From the NCBI GenBank assembly GCA_018898235.1, contig JAHIJU010000104.1, forward strand, positions 1 through 7,940: DNA of 7,940 nucleotides, given 5' to 3'. Positions 1 to 5,899 of this stretch are shown piece by piece. The notes under the pieces are model-generated. The model made no database searches. It was not told the DNA's origin and saw nothing but the letters and a program-made list of their open reading frames with translations. The translations under genes were made by a program, and so were the position numbers. This DNA is from Actinomycetota bacterium (lineage in GTDB: Bacteria; Actinomycetota; Actinomycetes; Actinomycetales; Cellulomonadaceae). Each line of letters opens with the position of its first letter. The first letter of the stretch is position 1.

Positions 1-6
1 GAGAGC

Positions 7-936
7 CTAGGCATCGTGCACCCACCGGCGCTGGCCCCACATCTGGACCACCGTGATCGCCAGGATCACGACGAAGAGCATCCACGACAGCGCGGCACCC
101 TGACCGGCCTTGGCGTAGTGGAACGTGAGGTCGTAGACCTGCTGCACCACCACCTGGGACGATCCGGCGGGCCCGCCCGCGGTCATCGCGTAGACCTGGT
201 CGAACACCTGGAACCCGTTGATGAGCGAGATGACGACGACGAAGAAGATCGAGGGCGACAGCAACGGGATCGTGATGGACCACAGCCGCCGCCACGCCCC
301 CGCGCCGTCGAGCACCGCGGCCTCGACCACGTCTTCGGGGATGGTCTGCAACCCGGCGAGCAGGATCACCATGACGAACCCCAGGTCCTTCCAGGCCGAG
401 GCGACGATCACCGAGGGCATGGCCCAGGCGGGATCGGCCCACCACCCGGGGCCGTCGATGCCGATGGCCCCGAGCACCTGGTTGACCACACCCACCGACG
501 GGTTGAGCAGCCAGCGCCAGACGAGTGCGACCGCGATCCAGCTGGTGATGACGGGCAGGAAGTAGACCCCGCGCAGCAGGTTGCGGCCCTTGAGCGGCTG
601 GTTGAGCGCGAGGGCCAGCGCGAGGCCGCCGACCATCACGAGCGGCAGGTAGCCGAGGACGTACTGGACGGTGTGCCAGAAGACGTCCGCCGTGTCCGGG
701 TCGGCGATCAGGTCGGTGTAGTTCTTCAGGCCGACCCACTGCATGGGTGAGATGAGGTTCCACTTGTGCAGGCTGATCCAGGCGGCCCGCACCATCGGCA
801 GGTAGACGAACAGCACGAGCGGGATGGCACTGGGAGCCAGGAACGCGAGGATCACCGGCCACTGGCGCCGGCGACGACGCCGGGTCGACGCCGCGGTCCG
901 GGTCTGCGCCCTCGGGGGCGCCGCGAGGGCGGTCAT
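7..936 (-). CDS. Sugar ABC transporter permease, MalF/UgpA type
   Basis: Inner-membrane subunit of a carbohydrate ABC importer (binding-protein-dependent, CUT1 type), expected to pair with a second MalG/UgpE-like permease. The 309-aa protein starts with an Arg-rich cytosolic stretch (residues 13-24), followed by about six hydrophobic segments: roughly 27-49, 90-111, 123-143, 173-195, 228-245 and 282-299. The EAA loop that docks the ATPase is clear at 205-224 (EAAVLDGAGAW, ending in Pro224). The TAGGP motif at 252-256 is typical of UgpA/MalF proteins. The length is normal for the family. ATG 934-936 is chosen because GGGAGG (943-948) lies 6 nt upstream. The start overlaps the TGA of the upstream ROK gene (ATGA), so translation is probably coupled. 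The stop is 6 nt from the window edge; the partner permease, binding protein and perhaps a glycosidase would lie to the left. The substrate cannot be told from the sequence. Confidence 0.95.
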   Translation of the reverse strand: MTALAAPPRAQTRTAASTRRRRRRQWPVILAFLAPSAIPLVLFVYLPMVRAAWISLHKWNLISPMQWVGLKNYTDLIADPDTADVFWHTVQYVLGYLPLVMVGGLALALALNQPLKGRNLLRGVYFLPVITSWIAVALVWRWLLNPSVGVVNQVLGAIGIDGPGWWADPAWAMPSVIVASAWKDLGFVMVILLAGLQTIPEDVVEAAVLDGAGAWRRLWSITIPLLSPSIFFVVVISLINGFQVFDQVYAMTAGGPAGSSQVVVQQVYDLTFHYAKAGQGAALSWMLFVVILAITVVQMWGQRRWVHDA

Positions 937-2144
937 CGCCGGCCTCCCGCCGCGGTCTGGTCGACGAGGCGCTGGCGGACCAGCCGACCTTGCTCACCGG
1001 ACCGGCCGTCGGTCTCGAACGGGGTGGCCAGGACGAGGCAGGCGGCGCCCTGGGCCCAGCGGTCGTCCTGCCACTGCTCGACGGAGACCTCCAGGCCGCG
1101 CAGGTGCGGAAGCAGCCCGCGACGGAAGGCCGGGTCGAAGCCGGTGGCCCAGTGCGGCCAGCCGGCGACGCCCTCGCCGAGCAGGATGAGCAGCTCGGGG
1201 TCGAGCACGTTGACGATGCCCGCGAGCGTGCGCCCGAGCAGCCGACCCGCCTCGGCGAGGACGGCGCGGGCTCCCTCGTCGCCGTCGGTCGCCCGGGCGT
1301 GCAGCACCTCGATCGGGTCGTCGGCGGCCAGGACGCCGCGCGCCCGGGCCGTGGTGAGCAGCGCCTGCTCACCGATGAGCGCTTCGAGGCAGCCCTCGTT
1401 GCCGCACTGGCAGACGGGTCCGTCGGGCTCGACCGGCACGTGCCCGATCTGCCCGGCGCTGCCGGAGCCGCCACGCAGCACGGTGCCCTCGGCGACGAGC
1501 CCGCCGCCGATGCCGGTGCCGAGGGTGACCACCAGGAACGTCTCGTGATGGCGGCCCTGGCCGTACAGGGTCTGGGCCAGGGTGAGGGCGTTCACGTTGT
1601 TCTCGACCAGCACCGGCAGCCCGTGGTCGCGGCGCAGCGTGGGCCCGACGGGGTACTGCGACCAGCGCAGCTGGCTGGAGTCGACGACCCCGCGCGACGG
1701 GACGTCGACGTTGCCGGGCAGCCCGACCCCGATGCCGAGCAGCGGTCGGTCGGTGCCCGCGAGGAACTGCCCGACGAGCTGGGAGAGGCGGGTCAGGGCG
1801 TCCGGGGCGAAGGCGTCGTAGGCCTCGGTGGCCGCGCGGGCGACCTCGCCGTCGATCCCGACCTCGACGAGGGTGACGTGATCGGCCACCACCTTGACCC
1901 CGACGGCGTTCCCGGCGGCCGAGGTGAGTCCGAGCAACCTGGCCGGCCGGCCGCCCTGGGACGGGACCTGCTCGAGCTCCTCCAGCAGCCCGTCGGCGAT
2001 GAGCTGCTTGGTGAGCTGGGTGATGAGCGCGGACGAGACGTCCAGGCTGCGCGCCAGATCGGCACGTGAGGTCGGCCCCTGCGCACCGATGTGCGCCAGG
2101 ACCGCCGTGCGGGTGACGTCGACCCCACCGGCCGCTCGTGACAT
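933..2144 (-). CDS. ROK-family transcriptional repressor
   Basis: Sugar-responsive DNA-binding regulator, 403 aa, normal for the NagC/Mlc/XylR group. Residues about 10-60 form a winged helix-turn-helix (TSRADLARSLDVSSALITQL). The rest is the sugar-kinase-like ROK fold, with a phosphate loop at 207-216 (TLGTGIGGGL). The zinc site is H235 with C245, C247 and C252 (CQCGNEGCLE). The kinase site looks dead: the usual ENDxN reads ENNVN at 181-185, replacing the catalytic Asp, and the N-terminal DxGGT ATP motif is absent (VGVKVVADH at 81-89). ATG 2142-2144 is chosen because AAGGGG (2151-2156) lies 6 nt upstream. The in-frame TTG at 2148-2150 would leave no spacer. The gene shares a 4-nt overlap with the sugar permease gene, so it probably regulates that uptake operon and itself, with a sugar or sugar phosphate as inducer (inference). 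Confidence 0.95.
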   Translation of the reverse strand: MSRAAGGVDVTRTAVLAHIGAQGPTSRADLARSLDVSSALITQLTKQLIADGLLEELEQVPSQGGRPARLLGLTSAAGNAVGVKVVADHVTLVEVGIDGEVARAATEAYDAFAPDALTRLSQLVGQFLAGTDRPLLGIGVGLPGNVDVPSRGVVDSSQLRWSQYPVGPTLRRDHGLPVLVENNVNALTLAQTLYGQGRHHETFLVVTLGTGIGGGLVAEGTVLRGGSGSAGQIGHVPVEPDGPVCQCGNEGCLEALIGEQALLTTARARGVLAADDPIEVLHARATDGDEGARAVLAEAGRLLGRTLAGIVNVLDPELLILLGEGVAGWPHWATGFDPAFRRGLLPHLRGLEVSVEQWQDDRWAQGAACLVLATPFETDGRSGEQGRLVRQRLVDQTAAGGRR

Positions 2145-2156
2145 CCTCAACCCCTT
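2145..2156 (-). promoter_or_regulatory. Ribosome binding site deciding the ROK start
   Basis: Read on the minus strand, AAGGGG (2151-2156) is followed by TTGAGG and then ATG (2142-2144). The 6-nt spacer supports the ATG. The in-frame TTG at 2148-2150 directly abuts AAGGGG and is an unlikely start. Confidence 0.6.
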
Positions 2157-2157
2157 T

Positions 2158-2171
2158 GTTAAGTACTTTAC
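2158..2171. promoter_or_regulatory. Candidate ROK operator palindrome
   Basis: GTTAAGTACTTTAC is a 14-bp palindrome with one mismatched pair around the perfect core AAGTACTT. It sits 14-27 nt upstream of the ROK start codon, in an AT-rich island that stands out from the surrounding GC-rich DNA. It lies just downstream of a candidate -10 box, where bound repressor would block transcription. ROK repressors are known to bind AT-rich palindromes near their own operons. Assignment to this ROK protein is inference. Confidence 0.5.
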
Positions 2172-2173
2172 AT

Positions 2174-2203
2174 ACCCTAGAACCTCCCCACGCCCCCACG
2201 CAA
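2174..2203 (-). promoter_or_regulatory. Candidate promoter of the ROK-permease operon
   Basis: On the minus strand, TTGCGT (2198-2203) and TAGGGT (2174-2179) are separated by 18 nt and resemble actinobacterial housekeeping -35 and -10 elements. The predicted start would fall within or beside the palindrome at 2158-2171. An alternative -10, TATGTA, lies a few bases further downstream. The evidence is sequence resemblance only. Confidence 0.35.
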
Positions 2204-2216
2204 GCCCCCCAAACCC
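2186..2216 (-). other. G-run cluster (potential G-quadruplex), minus strand
   Basis: On the minus strand, four runs of three or more G (2214-2216, 2205-2210, 2193-2197, 2186-2189) are separated by 3, 7 and 3 nt. This meets the common G3+N1-7 rule. The cluster overlaps the candidate -35 box and spacer of the ROK promoter. Such motifs are frequent by chance in GC-rich genomes, so function is unproven. Confidence 0.35.
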
Positions 2217-2220
2217 TGCA

Positions 2221-2265
2221 GATTCCGAGGCTGCGCCGGGCTCAGACCTGCCCAGCCTCGGAATC
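2221..2265. repeat. Perfect 13-bp inverted repeat (hairpin) in the divergent region
   Basis: GATTCCGAGGCTG (2221-2233) is the exact reverse complement of CAGCCTCGGAATC (2253-2265). Inside the 19-nt spacer, CGGG (2237-2240) can pair with CCTG (2247-2250) using one G-U pair, leaving a 6-nt loop. The result is a long hairpin with a small internal loop. Both neighbouring genes are transcribed away from it and no T-run follows, so it is not an obvious terminator. It could be an operator with half-sites about three helical turns apart, a hairpin in a 5' leader, or a genome-wide repeat element. Confidence 0.7.
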
Positions 2266-2267
2266 CC

Positions 2268-2309
2268 GGGAAACGAGGGGAGCGAGGGGGTGAGGGAGAG
2301 GCGAAGGGG
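2268..2309 (+). other. Purine-rich G-run tract with CGAGGGG repeats
   Basis: This 42-nt stretch has only four pyrimidines. CGAGGGG recurs at 2274 and 2283, with the variant CGAAGGGG at 2302. G-runs at 2268-2270, 2277-2280, 2286-2290 and 2294-2296 have loops of 6, 5 and 3 nt, which fits a potential G-quadruplex on the coding strand of the downstream phosphatase-kinase gene. It could also be a protein-binding repeat or simple compositional bias. Confidence 0.35.
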
Positions 2310-2341
2310 TGGCTCCGGCTGCGGTGTGGGCGCACCGCGGT

Positions 2342-2347
2342 TAGCGT
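2342..2347 (+). promoter_or_regulatory. Weak candidate -10 box for the partner-switch gene
   Basis: TAGCGT fits the TAnnnT form of actinobacterial -10 elements and would give a leader of roughly 45 nt before the GTG start at 2399. No good -35 hexamer is visible 16-18 nt upstream, so the call is tentative. Confidence 0.2.
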
Positions 2348-2384
2348 CGGGCGTGCGCCGCAGCAGGGGCTCCGGGCGCCCATC

Positions 2385-2390
2385 AGGAGG
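2385..2390 (+). promoter_or_regulatory. Strong ribosome binding site for the GTG start at 2399
   Basis: AGGAGG lies 8 nt before GTG 2399-2401. This full-length Shine-Dalgarno core supports the GTG as the start. Confidence 0.8.
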
Positions 2391-2398
2391 GAGCGTCC

Positions 2399-3895
2399 GT
2401 GGCCGACCGGAGCGGGAGTGCGCGGCGCCCCCGGAACGGCCGTCACCGCCGGCCCGACGAGGTGCTGCGGCTCCAGGAAGCCCTGCTGCCGTCCAGCGTG
2501 CCGCTGCTCCCGCACGCCGACGTCGCCGCCGCGTACGTCCCGGGCGCCGAACCGCACGCCGTCGGTGGCGACTGGTTCGACGCCGCCTCGCTGAGCGACG
2601 GACGGCTCGTCATGTCCGTCGGCGACGTCGTCGGCAGCGGGATCCAGGCCGTCGCCGTGATGGGCCAGCTGCGCGCCGTGCTGTCCGCGCGACTGTTCGA
2701 GTCCGCCGCGCTCCCGCAGGCCGCCGAGGCCGTCGAGGCCCTGGCCGGACGCACGTCCGGCGCCTTCGCCACGACGCTGTGCGCCGCGACGCTGGACCCG
2801 TCGACCGGCGTCCTCGACTACCTCACGCGCGGCCACCCCGGACCTCTCGTCCTCGGCCCCGACGGCGCCCGCCGGCTGCCACCCACCGGCGACGGACCGC
2901 TCGGCACCCGGCACCGCGGGGCCGTGGGCAGCACCCGCCTGAACCTGGGCGAGACCGTGCTGCTGTTCACCGACGGCCTCTACGAACGGCCCGACGCCCA
3001 GCCCGGACCCTGCCTGGACCGCGTGCTCGACGTCGCGAGCGGGCTGTCCGTCGGCGGACGGGCCGTCTCGCCCGAACGCCTGTGCACCGACCTCACCGAC
3101 GAGCTCGGGGTACGCGGCTTCGCCGACGACGTGACCCTGCTCGCGGTCCGCTACCGCCCGGCGCCCCCGGCGCTCGACCTCGAGCTCGCGGGGAAGGCCG
3201 AGCGCCTCGGGTACGTCCGCGCGGCCGTCGGCGACTGGGCGGAGGACCTGGGCCTGGCGCTGGACGACCGCCGACGCCTGGTGCTCGGGGTCAGCGAGCT
3301 GGTCGCCAACGCCGTCGAGCACGGCTACGACGGCCGCCCCGGCGGTCCCGTGCGGGTGCACGCCGAGCTCACCGGGCAGGCGACCGTCCTGGCCAGCGTC
3401 ACCGACGAGGGCACCTGGCGCGAGCCCTCCGCGCACCCCGGCGACCGCGGCCGCGGCCTGTCGATGAGTGCCGCCCTCGGCCTGCGGATCGAGCTCGGGA
3501 TCGCCCCCGGCGGAACCAGGGCCACCATCGAGACCCCCGCCCGACGGGCGCTGCGGATCGTCCCGGGGCATCCGCTCGACACCGTCGTCGCCGAACCGGC
3601 CCGACTGACCATCGAGACCTCCGGCCGCGCCGTCGTGCACCTGTCCGGGCCGCTGACCTCACGGGCCACGGCCGCCCGGCTCGCGACCGAGGTGCGCCGC
3701 GTGTCCCGCAACGGGCTCGTGCCGGTGGATGTCGACCTGCACCGGGTGAGCCACCTGGGCAGCGCCGGGCTCGCGGCCCTGGAGGCCCTGCTCGGAATCG
3801 ACGGGCTGCCCGGGGTCCGGGTGGTCACCACCGCCGACTCGGCCTCGGCCCAGGCCATGGAACTGGCCGGGACACCCTTCACTGTCCCGTCCTGA
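2399..3895 (+). CDS. PP2C/SpoIIE phosphatase - RsbW-type kinase - STAS fusion
   Basis: A 498-aa cytosolic protein carrying three partner-switching activities. Residues about 20-253 are a SpoIIE/RsbU-type PP2C phosphatase: GGDWFD (56-61), GDVVGSG (75-81), GHPGPL (145-150), FTDGLYE (190-196) and ADDVTLL (242-248), with D58, D76, D192 and D244 as likely metal ligands. Residues about 258-380 are a GHKL ATPase like anti-sigma kinase RsbW: N-box SELVANAVEHGY (299-310), DEG (336-338) and GRGLSM (351-356). Residues about 400-498 are a STAS domain like anti-anti-sigma RsbV, with candidate phosphoserine S455 in LGSAGLAAL; the usual Asp before that Ser is Gly. The closest known architecture is Mycobacterium tuberculosis Rv1364c (PAS-PP2C-kinase-STAS), but no sensor domain or membrane segment is seen here. 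No separate sigma factor or anti-sigma gene is in the window, so the target is unknown. The start is GTG with AGGAGG upstream. Confidence 0.93.
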   Translation: MADRSGSARRPRNGRHRRPDEVLRLQEALLPSSVPLLPHADVAAAYVPGAEPHAVGGDWFDAASLSDGRLVMSVGDVVGSGIQAVAVMGQLRAVLSARLFESAALPQAAEAVEALAGRTSGAFATTLCAATLDPSTGVLDYLTRGHPGPLVLGPDGARRLPPTGDGPLGTRHRGAVGSTRLNLGETVLLFTDGLYERPDAQPGPCLDRVLDVASGLSVGGRAVSPERLCTDLTDELGVRGFADDVTLLAVRYRPAPPALDLELAGKAERLGYVRAAVGDWAEDLGLALDDRRRLVLGVSELVANAVEHGYDGRPGGPVRVHAELTGQATVLASVTDEGTWREPSAHPGDRGRGLSMSAALGLRIELGIAPGGTRATIETPARRALRIVPGHPLDTVVAEPARLTIETSGRAVVHLSGPLTSRATAARLATEVRRVSRNGLVPVDVDLHRVSHLGSAGLAALEALLGIDGLPGVRVVTTADSASAQAMELAGTPFTVPS

Positions 3896-3974
3896 CGGCG
3901 GCCGACCGGCGGCGGAGGCCACGTCACCCCGTAAACAGCTCGCGCGCGTCGCCGCCTCCACGCACGCTGTGCCC

Positions 3975-5039
3975 ATGACGACCGTTCACGAGCTGGCGAC
4001 CCCCGCCGGCCCCGACGACCCGGACCTGGCCGCCCTGCTCGACGCCGAGCACGAGGTGCTGGCCGATGTCTGGGGCCACCACGACTTCGTCCAGACCGCG
4101 CGCGAACGGTGGGGACAGCTGAGCGACGACCGCGACGACCGGCTGATCACCCTGGTCGTCCGGGACGGCCGCGACGTGCTCGGCTACGCCCAGCTCGAGG
4201 TCCCGACCCGGGGCAACGAGCACCTGCTCTACGTCGACCTGGCCGTCCGGCCCGGCCACCGCCGCCACGGCCTCGGGTCCGCCCTGTGGGACGCGACCCT
4301 GGACGTCGCCCGGCGCGAGGGCCGCGGCACGGTGTTCGCCGGCATCGACCAGCGCACCGAACCGGTCGACGGGCCCGGCACGCTGGCCCCGGCCACCGGG
4401 TCGGGGCGGGTCGACGGCGACCAGCCCGGGGTCCGCTTCGCCGCGGGCCGGGGACTCGGGCTGGAGCAGGTGGACCGGTACTCGGTGCTCCACGTCCCGC
4501 TCGCCCCCGAGGTCCTCGCGGCGCACCACGAGGGCGCGGCCGCGGTCGCCGACGCCGACTACCAGGTCGTCACCTGGGTCGACCGCTGCCCCGACGAGTG
4601 GGTCGACGGGCTGGCCGTCCTCGAGCAGGCGATGGGCACCGACGCCCCGCTCGGCGGCCTGGACCTGCGCGAGGAGCCGTGGGACGCGGCCCGGGTGCGC
4701 CGGATGGAGCAGCGCCGGGCCACCTCGGGTCAACGGACTCTCACGGCCGGTGCCGTCCACCGCGCGACAGGCACCCTGGCCGCCTTCACCCAGCTCGTGC
4801 TCGGGTCACGGCCCGACTTCGGCTGGCAGCACGACACCCTGGTCCGCGCGGACCACCGCGGGCACCGCCTCGGGATGCTGGTGAAGGCCGCCAACCTGGC
4901 CCAGCTCGCGGAGCAGGCACCGCGGATCCGTCGGGTCGGCACCTGGAACGCCGAGGAGAATGCGCACATGCTCGCCATCAACGTGGCGCTCGGCTTCGCG
5001 CCGTCGGGCGGGTCGAGCAGCTGGCAGCGTCGACTCTGA
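3975..5039 (+). CDS. Tandem GNAT-family N-acetyltransferase
   Basis: A 354-aa protein with two GNAT folds, predicted to use acetyl-CoA on an unidentified amine. The first acetyl-CoA-binding motif A is VRPGHRRHGLGSAL (about 91-104) and the second is VRADHRGHRLGMLV (about 290-303). The second domain continues with TWNAEENAHMLAINVALGF (323-341), a usual end of GNAT domains. The tandem layout recalls mycothiol synthase MshD (about 315 aa), but nothing here identifies mycothiol chemistry. Actinomycetes have many unassigned tandem GNATs, some linked to drug resistance. ATG 3975-3977 is chosen; GTG at 3969, two codons earlier, is equally open. Neither has a clear Shine-Dalgarno sequence. The gene lies 79 nt after the partner-switch gene on the same strand, so co-transcription is possible but not shown. 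It converges on the SRPBCC gene. Confidence 0.9.
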   Translation: MTTVHELATPAGPDDPDLAALLDAEHEVLADVWGHHDFVQTARERWGQLSDDRDDRLITLVVRDGRDVLGYAQLEVPTRGNEHLLYVDLAVRPGHRRHGLGSALWDATLDVARREGRGTVFAGIDQRTEPVDGPGTLAPATGSGRVDGDQPGVRFAAGRGLGLEQVDRYSVLHVPLAPEVLAAHHEGAAAVADADYQVVTWVDRCPDEWVDGLAVLEQAMGTDAPLGGLDLREEPWDAARVRRMEQRRATSGQRTLTAGAVHRATGTLAAFTQLVLGSRPDFGWQHDTLVRADHRGHRLGMLVKAANLAQLAEQAPRIRRVGTWNAEENAHMLAINVALGFAPSGGSSSWQRRL

Positions 5040-5050
5040 GGTCACGCCGG

Positions 5051-5079
5051 GCCGGTGCCGGGCAGGCGCCCGCACCGGC
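5051..5079. terminator. Bidirectional terminator-like hairpin between convergent genes
   Basis: GCCGGTG (5051-5057) pairs with CACCGGC (5073-5079), and CGGGC (5059-5063) pairs with GCCCG (5068-5072). C5058 is bulged and the loop is 4 nt, giving a 12-bp GC stem. It fills nearly all of the 40-nt gap between the GNAT stop (5037-5039) and the SRPBCC stop (5080-5082). There is no T-run, which is common for actinobacterial hairpins, so it may serve both directions. Confidence 0.65.
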
Positions 5080-5817
5080 TCAGCGGACGTCGACCGGCGC
5101 CCGCCACCAGCTGCCCCACCGGCGCACCACCTGGTCGCGCAACGCGTCGTCCAGCCCGTAGGTCGACAGCGCGACGTCCACCTGGCCGTTCGGTGGGCGC
5201 ACGGCGGCCGGGTGCTCCATCACCACCAGGAACGACTCGGCGAACCCGTGCAGGTGCACCCCGAACTGCAGGGGCGTGCGGTAGACGAGCGTCCCGCCGA
5301 TCAGCGTCCCGTCGGGACGCCGGGTCGCCACGTGCCCGCCGATCGGGACGCCGTGCACACCGTGCAGGCCGATCCGGTCGAGCAGCCGGTCCTGGTGCGG
5401 GCCGGCGTCGAGGCCGCGCACCGACCAGGTGTGACGTTCCTGGCCCGGGTGCACCCCGAGCGCGAACTGCAGCTGGTGGGCGTCCGCGACCCAGGACTCG
5501 TCGAGCCCGTCCCGGACGCCGTCGTAGAACGAGAGGCCCTCATGGCTGGGCCGGTCGATCGTCAACGACGTGCGCACCGGGTCACCCGTCGGGGCCAGGC
5601 GCAGCACGGTCGAGTCGGGCCAGTGCAGCTCACGGCGTCGGCCGTCGCTGATCGCCCGCGGGGCCGAGACGAACACCCGGTGGATGCGGTCGTCGAGGTC
5701 CTCGGAATCCCATGCGTACCAACGCCGGATCAGTTCGGGGCGTCGCACATGGGCCCACGCCGTGTCGGCGTCAGCGTTCAGGTCCAGCGCCACGATGCGG
5801 CGGCGATCGAGCGTCAT
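5080..5817 (-). CDS. SRPBCC/AHSA1-like domain protein
   Basis: A 245-aa protein of the START/Bet v1-like SRPBCC superfamily, which binds hydrophobic ligands; the role here is unknown. The N-terminal part (about 8-130) has the family's opening pattern: a beta strand with IVALDLNADADTAWAHV (8-24), then the helix PELIRRWYAWDSED (27-40). The C-terminal part (about 145-245) looks like a second related region and ends in a Trp-rich helix (VRRWGSWW, 231-238). This makes it longer than the usual single AHSA1 domain of about 140-160 aa. No signal peptide or membrane segment is visible. ATG 5815-5817 is supported by a strong GAGGTGAT (5823-5830) that matches the 16S rRNA tail. It lies 82 nt downstream of the ABC ATPase gene on the same strand and may be read through from it, though the gap is structured. 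Confidence 0.85.
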   Translation of the reverse strand: MTLDRRRIVALDLNADADTAWAHVRRPELIRRWYAWDSEDLDDRIHRVFVSAPRAISDGRRRELHWPDSTVLRLAPTGDPVRTSLTIDRPSHEGLSFYDGVRDGLDESWVADAHQLQFALGVHPGQERHTWSVRGLDAGPHQDRLLDRIGLHGVHGVPIGGHVATRRPDGTLIGGTLVYRTPLQFGVHLHGFAESFLVVMEHPAAVRPPNGQVDVALSTYGLDDALRDQVVRRWGSWWRAPVDVR

Positions 5818-5831
5818 CGCACATCACCTCA

Positions 5832-5888
5832 CGTCCGACGGTACGCCGGCCGCCCGGTCGCGGCCATGCGGGCGGGGTGGGTCGGACG
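5832..5888 (-). repeat. Inverted repeat with nested alternative hairpins upstream of the SRPBCC gene
   Basis: CGTCCGAC (5832-5839) is the exact reverse complement of GTCGGACG (5881-5888). Within the loop two further stems compete: GGCCGC (5848-5853) with GCGGCC (5860-5865), or CCGCCCG (5850-5856) with CGGGCGG (5869-5875). The outer repeat ends 14 nt upstream of the SRPBCC start, next to its ribosome binding site. It may end or attenuate transcription from the ABC operon, but GC-rich DNA forms such stems readily. Confidence 0.4.
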
Positions 5889-5899
5889 CTCGATCCGGG

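Noticed and set aside
2172..2177. GGGTAT on the minus strand as a SigB-type -10 box for the ROK operon
   Set aside because: It matches the SigB -10 consensus, but the nearest GTTT-like -35 lies about 31 nt upstream instead of 14-18. The overlapping TAGGGT fits better with an 18-nt spacer to TTGCGT.
2221..2265. The 13-bp inverted repeat as a rho-independent terminator
   Set aside because: Both flanking genes are transcribed away from it and no T-run follows on either strand.
2177..3640. A 487-codon open frame on the minus strand opposite the phosphatase-kinase gene
   Set aside because: No domain motif, skewed Gly/Arg/Val/Gln composition, and fully antisense to a gene with intact catalytic motifs.
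3896..3974. A terminator between the partner-switch gene and the GNAT gene
   Set aside because: Only a 6-bp GGAGGC/GCCTCC pairing is visible, which is too weak in DNA of this composition.
1894..3978. A 694-codon open frame on the plus strand spanning the control region and the phosphatase gene
   Set aside because: Its product is Arg/Pro-rich low-complexity sequence without motifs, and it overlaps the well-supported gene at 2399-3895 in another frame. It is a GC-bias shadow.
3924..4760. A 278-codon minus-strand open frame opposite the GNAT gene
   Set aside because: No recognisable motif; the plus-strand frame carries two clear acetyl-CoA-binding motifs.
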